From an uncultured Gemella sp. (lineage in GTDB: Bacteria; Bacillota; Bacilli; Staphylococcales; Gemellaceae): a DNA stretch of 17,610 bases. Below, piece after piece: positions 12,971 through 17,610 of this stretch (its first letter is position 1; the number at the start of each line of letters is the position of its first letter). The notes beneath the pieces are model-generated. The model ran no database searches. It was given only the letters and a program-made list of their open reading frames with translations, and was not told the origin of the DNA. The position numbers and the translations under genes are program-made. Where the stretch lies: NCBI GenBank assembly GCA_947254465.1, contig CAMYEU010000013.1:1-17610 (forward strand), given 5' to 3'.

Positions 12971-14167
12971 ATGTTAAATAGAAATTTTAATTTATTATGG
13001 TTATCTCAGATAGTTAGTTCAATTGGAAATAAACTGACTATATTTGGATTTCCATTAGTAGGAATATTCATTTACGATACTACGGTATTAGAAACTTCTA
13101 TGATTACAGTAATGTCGTTTTTACCGAGCTTACTTTTTGGAACAATAATAGGGCTTGTTGTAGATAGGGGGGATAAAAGGAAAATAGGGATTTTTACAAA
13201 TATAATTTGTTTTGTTATTTCTATAGTATTATTTGTATTTTCTATTTTTAAAATATTGCCATTGTGGGGATTTTACATTTTGATTTTCTTATTGAATACA
13301 TTCTTATTATTTGGGAGTATATCTTTTTATAGTCAGATTCCTATGGTAGTAGAGAAAGAAAATCTAAAGAAAGCAAATTATAAAATGGAATTAAGTAATA
13401 GTGTTATTGATACTGCCGCTCCAAGTGTCGGTGGGATTATATTTAGTTTATTTTCAGCTCCGTTTATCTTTATAATAGATGGGATAACATTTATACTAGC
13501 AAGTTTTTGTCAGATATTACTTCCATCTAATATAGAGAAAGATAGAGTAAAAACAAAAAAGAAATCGATAGTTCACATAAAAGAAGCATATAATTATGTT
13601 TTTAATAATCAAATATTATTTAAATTGGCGATGAGTTACTTTGTATTGGTATTTGGTATAGGTATTTTTCAGTCGATTCAGTTTTATTACTTAAGTAAAG
13701 TTTTAAATGTTGCTCCATATACAATTGGGATGATTATAAGCGTAGGGAATATAGGTCTTGTAGTAGCATCGATAAGTTCTTTAAAAATATCTGATACTAT
13801 AGGAATGGGAAGAACTATAATATTATCATTTATTTTATATGCAGTGGGTTTCACTCTTTATTATTTAAGCAGTGAAGAGAGTACATTATCTTTATTTGTT
13901 GCAACTATGTGTATAGGAGCAGCGATGCCTTTATATAATGTGAATGCTACTACAATAAGACAAAGTAATGTTGATTTATCAATGTTGGGAAGTGTTTCTG
14001 CTATTTGGAGAATTTTTGGAAGAGGGCTTATTCCACTAGGAGCGACAATAGGTGGAGGTATTTCAACATATTTTTCGGTAGGAATTGCGATATTAATATC
14101 GGTTATTATAGTTTTATTAGGTTTGTGTATAGTATTATTTTCTGATGAATTAAAAAAATACACGTAA
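12971..14167 (+). CDS. MFS efflux transporter (DHA3/Mef-like)
   Basis: A 398-residue major facilitator with about 12 membrane segments. The opening NFNLLWLSQIVSSIGNKL is typical of the DHA3 group, which includes macrolide exporters (MefA) and siderophore exporters. The loop between helices 2 and 3 carries a motif-A variant, GLVVDRGDKRK at 61-71, with Asp65 and Arg66. GGAG lies 8 nt before the ATG. It follows the ABC exporter on the same strand after 151 bp without a clear terminator or strong promoter between them, so co-transcription is possible. The substrate cannot be read from the sequence; drug, peptide or metabolite efflux are all open. Confidence 0.85.
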   Translation: MLNRNFNLLWLSQIVSSIGNKLTIFGFPLVGIFIYDTTVLETSMITVMSFLPSLLFGTIIGLVVDRGDKRKIGIFTNIICFVISIVLFVFSIFKILPLWGFYILIFLLNTFLLFGSISFYSQIPMVVEKENLKKANYKMELSNSVIDTAAPSVGGIIFSLFSAPFIFIIDGITFILASFCQILLPSNIEKDRVKTKKKSIVHIKEAYNYVFNNQILFKLAMSYFVLVFGIGIFQSIQFYYLSKVLNVAPYTIGMIISVGNIGLVVASISSLKISDTIGMGRTIILSFILYAVGFTLYYLSSEESTLSLFVATMCIGAAMPLYNVNATTIRQSNVDLSMLGSVSAIWRIFGRGLIPLGATIGGGISTYFSVGIAILISVIIVLLGLCIVLFSDELKKYT

Positions 14168-14185
14168 CATTACATCACAAATATT

Positions 14186-14213
14186 TTGAATACGTTTTGA
14201 AAAGTGGTATAAT
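14186..14213 (+). promoter_or_regulatory. Promoter of the small membrane protein gene
   Basis: TTGAAT (14186-14191) and TATAAT (14208-14213) are 16 bp apart, 71 bp before the start codon. Confidence 0.6.
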
Positions 14214-14283
14214 ACAATCGAATAAGTATAAATAATTATATTGTATTAGTTAATAAAATAATTTTAAAAAGGAGGGGAGAAAA

Positions 14284-14673
14284 ATGAATAAGCTTAAAGA
14301 TTTAGGTTTGGTGGTATTGCAAGTTGAAATAGTAGGTTTCTTATTTATAGCGATGAATAAATATTTAACTAACACTACAAGCTTTTTACCTGAAGCTTTC
14401 ACTCAAGATAAAACAGATATTAAGGCATATAGTTTAGCTGCATTGGCGTTTATGATATTAGGTATTGCTCAATATTATGTGGTTGACTTATATGACAAAA
14501 TTAACTGGAAAAAAGCGAGTGTAATTGAATACTTGGTAGAGGTAGCAGGAGTTTTACTAGTATTTATCTATTTACAATTTATAGATAATCTAGCTAAGTT
14601 CGCATTTCTATTCGTGTTAGTTTCATTTCTATTCGTAATGAGATATTTATACTTTTATAAGAAATTTGCATAA
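14284..14673 (+). CDS. Small four-helix membrane protein, function unknown
   Basis: A 129-residue protein with four predicted membrane segments at about 7-24, 48-67, 82-99 and 105-123. The loop between the first two (about 27-47) is polar and likely exposed, and the C-terminal tail is basic (YFYKKFA). An excellent ribosome site, GGAGGGGAG, lies 5 nt before the ATG. It has its own promoter and is followed by a strong shared terminator, so it is a single-gene unit. I do not recognise the family. Its place between exporters suggests, but does not show, a link to transport or to immunity against an exported compound. Confidence 0.72.
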   Translation: MNKLKDLGLVVLQVEIVGFLFIAMNKYLTNTTSFLPEAFTQDKTDIKAYSLAALAFMILGIAQYYVVDLYDKINWKKASVIEYLVEVAGVLLVFIYLQFIDNLAKFAFLFVLVSFLFVMRYLYFYKKFA

Positions 14674-14810
14674 GTTTATACTTTTGAACAATTACTAGAG
14701 GAGGATACTGTTCAAAGTGTAGAAATTTTTAGTTTAAAATTTTAATTTGGAGTGTAGATATTCAATATAATTGTTGTACTATTGTTGCTGGAATATATAG
14801 GGGAAAATAA

Positions 14811-14846
14811 AAAATGCCAAGTAATTTTTATTGCTTGGCATTTTTG
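14811..14846. terminator. Bidirectional terminator between convergent genes
   Basis: AAAATGCCAAGTAA (14811-14824) pairs with TTGCTTGGCATTTT (14831-14844), 14 positions, with T-rich flanks on both strands. It serves the plus-strand small membrane protein gene and the minus-strand ABC exporter whose stop codon is at 14866. A weaker hairpin at about 14679-14720 lies closer to the plus-strand gene. Confidence 0.88.
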
Positions 14847-14865
14847 TGTTGTTTAATAAGTCGCA

Positions 14866-16464
14866 TTACTGTACTTTTAATTCTACACATTCTGTTAGTT
14901 GTTTTTTGATTTCTTCTTGTATATGGTGAGAAATCATTATTAAAGTTAACTTATCGTCAGCTAAGATATTGTTTTCTATATGTACTGCTGTTTTTTCATC
15001 TAATGCTGAGGTTGCTTCATCAAGAATTAAAATTGGATAATTTCTAATTAAAACTCTCGCAAGAACTAATCTTTGTTTTTCTCCGCCTGATAGGATTTCT
15101 CCCATATTAGCTAAGTTGTGATTTAAGCCATCAGGCAAAGCTTTAACTCTATCAGCTAAACAAACTTTTTCCAATATGTCCCATATTTCTTCATCTGAAT
15201 AGCTATCATCTAAAGTGATGTTATATCGAATTGAACCGGTAAAGATAGATGTTTGTTGACTTACATATCCAATTTCTTTTGAGAAGTTAATATCATCCTG
15301 TATTTCAAGAGAATTTCCATCGATTAAAACTTTATCTTCATTCGATTGTAATTTCCCTAGTAGCAACTTGATTATAGTAGATTTTCCAGAACCACTTTTA
15401 CCGATTACGGCATATTTTCCACCTTTATTTATATTAAAGTTGAAATTTTTAATGACATGGTTATCTCCAAAACTATAATTAAAGTCTTTAAATTCAATAT
15501 TTTCTTCAACGTGAGGATAAATTGTTTCTTTAGCAGTTGCTTTAGTTATAACGCTGTTTAATATTTCTTTTGTACCGATTACCTTAATATACAGATCAAC
15601 TAATTGATTGATAGAAGTAAGGTAAATTCCTAGTATAGTAGATACAGAAGCTATTGTACCTATAGTTAATTCATTTTTTAAAACTAAGTAAATCGCAAAG
15701 ATGAAAATTAATAATTCAAGTAGCTTCTCGATACTTTGTAAAGTCAATTCACCGAATGCCATTAATTTAGAAATACTATATTGTTGATCTTCTTTTTGAA
15801 TCTGACTAGCCTTAACATTTTTTGAAAATAAATTTATCTTACCAATATTCTTCAAATCTTCATAACCTGTTAAATATTCCTTTAAAACTCCAGAAAATTT
15901 CCCTGATAAAATTGATAAATTAGTATATCCTACACTAATTTTTTTACCGAACTTACCACTTATTAAAAACATAGCTACTGACGATAATAGTGCGAAGATA
16001 ACAAATCTCCAATTAATCAGCCATAAAAATACTACTGATGAGATAAATAATACAATAGCACTAAGTAAACCAGTTAATGGCGAGAATAAATATGCAGATA
16101 ATAATTCAAGTTGATAAGTATATTTAGTCATATGCTCACCAGAATCAACCTTATTAAATTCCGATTGAGACATACTTTCTATATTTTTGCTAATCCTATC
16201 ACCTAGATATATTTTCCATTGTTTAACTAATTGTGCAATTATAATTTTTAACCACGCTCTAAGCAATTCTACTATTATTAAAATACAAATAATAACGCCA
16301 ACTTTTGTCCATAGAGATCCCGTTTTGTATATTACAGAATCAACAATATCAACACGAGCGTATACAACATAAACAGTCCCTATTGATACTACTAGTGTTA
16401 AAATAAACATAATGGATAACTTTAATTTGTTCAATGTTAAAACTTCTAAAATATTTTTAATCAT
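14866..16464 (-). CDS. ABC exporter half-transporter (TMD-NBD fusion)
   Basis: A 532-residue exporter subunit. A six-helix transmembrane domain occupies about 1-300. The ATP-binding domain has Walker A GKSGSGKST at 355-363, a Q-loop SQQ at 402-404, signature LSGGE at 458-462, Walker B ILILDEAT with catalytic Glu483, and the switch His513 (followed by His514). All ATPase residues are present. AAGGAGAG precedes the ATG at 16464. It is transcribed away from another ABC exporter gene at 16726 from a shared 260-bp control region with its own strong promoter and an operator-like palindrome. It resembles peptide or lipid exporters of the MsbA/CydC type in general layout only. Substrate unknown. Confidence 0.88.
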   Translation of the reverse strand: MIKNILEVLTLNKLKLSIMFILTLVVSIGTVYVVYARVDIVDSVIYKTGSLWTKVGVIICILIIVELLRAWLKIIIAQLVKQWKIYLGDRISKNIESMSQSEFNKVDSGEHMTKYTYQLELLSAYLFSPLTGLLSAIVLFISSVVFLWLINWRFVIFALLSSVAMFLISGKFGKKISVGYTNLSILSGKFSGVLKEYLTGYEDLKNIGKINLFSKNVKASQIQKEDQQYSISKLMAFGELTLQSIEKLLELLIFIFAIYLVLKNELTIGTIASVSTILGIYLTSINQLVDLYIKVIGTKEILNSVITKATAKETIYPHVEENIEFKDFNYSFGDNHVIKNFNFNINKGGKYAVIGKSGSGKSTIIKLLLGKLQSNEDKVLIDGNSLEIQDDINFSKEIGYVSQQTSIFTGSIRYNITLDDSYSDEEIWDILEKVCLADRVKALPDGLNHNLANMGEILSGGEKQRLVLARVLIRNYPILILDEATSALDEKTAVHIENNILADDKLTLIMISHHIQEEIKKQLTECVELKVQ

Positions 16465-16508
16465 ATTTCTCTCCTTTGTATAGATTACATAAATGTTGTT
16501 TGAATTTG

Positions 16509-16529
16509 AGTTACAAGCTTTATGTAACT
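16509..16529 (-). promoter_or_regulatory. Operator-like palindrome at the start of the 14866-16464 transcript
   Basis: AGTTACA (16509-16515) and TGTAACT (16523-16529) are a perfect 7-bp inverted repeat with a 7-bp spacer. It lies just inside the expected transcription start (about 16526). Position and symmetry fit a dimeric repressor site; a 5' mRNA hairpin is the alternative. Confidence 0.5.
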
Positions 16530-16532
16530 TTT

Positions 16533-16560
16533 ATTATACTGACTTTCTTTTTCGTGTCAA
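16533..16560 (-). promoter_or_regulatory. Promoter of the minus-strand ABC exporter
   Basis: On the minus strand TTGACA (16560-16555) and TATAAT (16538-16533) are 16 bp apart, both perfect consensus hexamers. Confidence 0.85.
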
Positions 16561-16600
16561 GATAATTCAAGTAAATTTTCTGAAAAATTATAATTTTATA

Positions 16601-16629
16601 TTGTTATCATCTTTTTTTCATACTATAAT
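16601..16629 (+). promoter_or_regulatory. Promoter of the plus-strand ABC exporter
   Basis: TTGTTA (16601-16606) and TATAAT (16624-16629) are 17 bp apart, about 97 bp before the start codon and divergent from the other exporter promoter. Confidence 0.65.
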
Positions 16630-16725
16630 AAAAGTATAAATATAAGTTGGTATTAGATATATTTCTCAAAATTTCCTTTAATAGAATATCATGAAATTAA
16701 GTGGAGTTAAAAGTAGGAGGTATTT

Positions 16726-17610
16726 ATGAAAAAATATATTTTAAAGTTTAAATATAGGTTCTTATTAATTTGTTTTCTTATATTGTTAAGACAGTTATTT
16801 CTTATGAAAAGTAACTTTTTAAATGCAGATGCTATAACTGTGCTTACCAATAGAAATCTATATAGTTTCTTTGAAATCATCTTATTCTTATCAGTTACGT
16901 GGTTAGTTATTATAGTAATTGATAGAGTAGTTAAGGTAAGAGAGGAGATTTTCGTTCAAGATATTGGAATAGATGTTAAGGATAATCTGTCTACTAGCCT
17001 TGTAGAATTAGATATTGAAAAATATAAAAATAACTCATCTGGTGTTTATCAATCTTGGTTTAATAATGATATTCAAATGATTCAAGAAAAAGGTTTGAGG
17101 AATATATTCGCCATAATATACAGCCTTTCTGGTGTGGTATTTTCACTTTATGCTCTATTGAAATATCATTGGATCATTTCTTTAATTACTATTATAGGAA
17201 CAGGAATATTAATTTATCTTCCGAAAATTTTTAATAAAAAACTTCAAAATATGGGGAAAGAGGTTACTAAAGAAAATGAAAACTATGTTGCTTCGTTAGA
17301 GGAGACGATTTTAGGCTATGACACTTACTTCTCTCTTAATAAATTACAGATAATTCCTAAAAGAATAGCGCATATAAGTAGAATTTTGAAAAATGTATTT
17401 GTTAAACAAAGTAAATTGGAAAGCAATTATTATATGCTTAACTTCGGTTTAAATGTCTTTTTCCAAGTGTTATTAGTATTTGTTACAGGATACTTAGTTG
17501 TTAAAGATAATTTGGAAATTGGTGCTGTTGCGGCTGTAGGAATGTTTGCCAATCTTGTATTTGATGGTATGAGCCAAGTAGGTTATAGAATAGCATTTAT
17601 TAAAGGAGCA
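16726..17610 (+). CDS. ABC exporter, transmembrane domain only in window (partial, C-terminus off window)
   Basis: An open frame of 295 codons from the ATG at 16726 to the edge with no stop. GTAGGAGG lies 5 nt upstream. The chain shows the six-helix pattern of a type IV ABC exporter membrane domain: hydrophobic stretches near 11-26, 47-66, 126-144, 148-165, 236-255 and 262-280. The intracellular loop region LVELDIEKYKNNSSGVYQSW (about 93-112) and the segment ENYVASLEETILGYDTYFS (about 185-203) match the coupling-helix regions of such exporters. The ATP-binding domain would follow outside the window. It is divergent from the 14866-16464 exporter. Whether the two form a heterodimer is unknown. 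Confidence 0.78.
   Translation, partial: MKKYILKFKYRFLLICFLILLRQLFLMKSNFLNADAITVLTNRNLYSFFEIILFLSVTWLVIIVIDRVVKVREEIFVQDIGIDVKDNLSTSLVELDIEKYKNNSSGVYQSWFNNDIQMIQEKGLRNIFAIIYSLSGVVFSLYALLKYHWIISLITIIGTGILIYLPKIFNKKLQNMGKEVTKENENYVASLEETILGYDTYFSLNKLQIIPKRIAHISRILKNVFVKQSKLESNYYMLNFGLNVFFQVLLVFVTGYLVVKDNLEIGAVAAVGMFANLVFDGMSQVGYRIAFIKGA

Noticed and set aside
14632..14639. Second TACGAATA octamer, on the minus strand
   Set aside because: It lies inside the coding sequence of the 129-residue protein and faces no suitable gene. It is recorded as a measure of chance occurrence.

Overview
The window is AT-rich DNA from a low-GC Gram-positive bacterium (Firmicutes). Supporting signs are purine-rich Shine-Dalgarno sites before nearly every gene, a T-box leader, a TPP riboswitch with a transcriptional terminator, a lipoprotein-type MetQ and a secreted NEAT-like protein. 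Gene content and protein style resemble Gemella or a near relative. That genus call is an inference from memory, not a database result.

Layout. (1) 1-916, minus strand: the N-terminal part of a secreted protein with a NEAT-like domain followed by a coiled coil built of 45-bp tandem repeats; the gene runs off the left edge. (2) 1194-4483, plus: promoter, TPP riboswitch and terminator, then the compact operon tenA-thiD-thiM-thiE, which salvages the pyrimidine and thiazole halves of thiamine and joins them; it ends in a strong terminator. (3) 4525-5363, plus: a stand-alone alpha/beta hydrolase. (4) 5457-6752, plus: a T-box, probably methionine-specific, controlling a lone MetQ-type substrate-binding lipoprotein. 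(5) 6800-8354, minus: an Nramp/MntH metal transporter with its own promoter, a stem-loop at the transcript start and a terminator. (6) 8489-10093, plus: prepilin peptidase (comC/pilD-like) overlapping radC. Both are competence-linked in other Firmicutes, and a perfect copy of the streptococcal competence (cin) box lies upstream. (7) 10317-10687: an apparent unannotated type I toxin-antitoxin locus. A 34-residue TxpA/BsrG/holin-like toxin on the minus strand starts at TTG; a convergent antisense RNA of about 90 nt overlaps its 3' end; a second small ORF overlaps the toxin start. (8) 10970-14213, plus: an ABC exporter half-transporter behind a leader with a possible short peptide and a terminator hairpin, then an MFS efflux protein. 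(9) 14186-17610: a small four-helix membrane protein, then two divergent ABC exporter genes, the second cut by the right edge.

The left two thirds is cofactor, amino-acid and metal acquisition, each unit under its own RNA or operator-like control. The right third is an accessory block of exporters and a toxin-antitoxin locus. The most novel-looking parts are the type I toxin locus with its overlapping ORF and a 10-bp 5'-3' pairing, the leader of the 11212 exporter, and the cin-box-like site before comC-radC.
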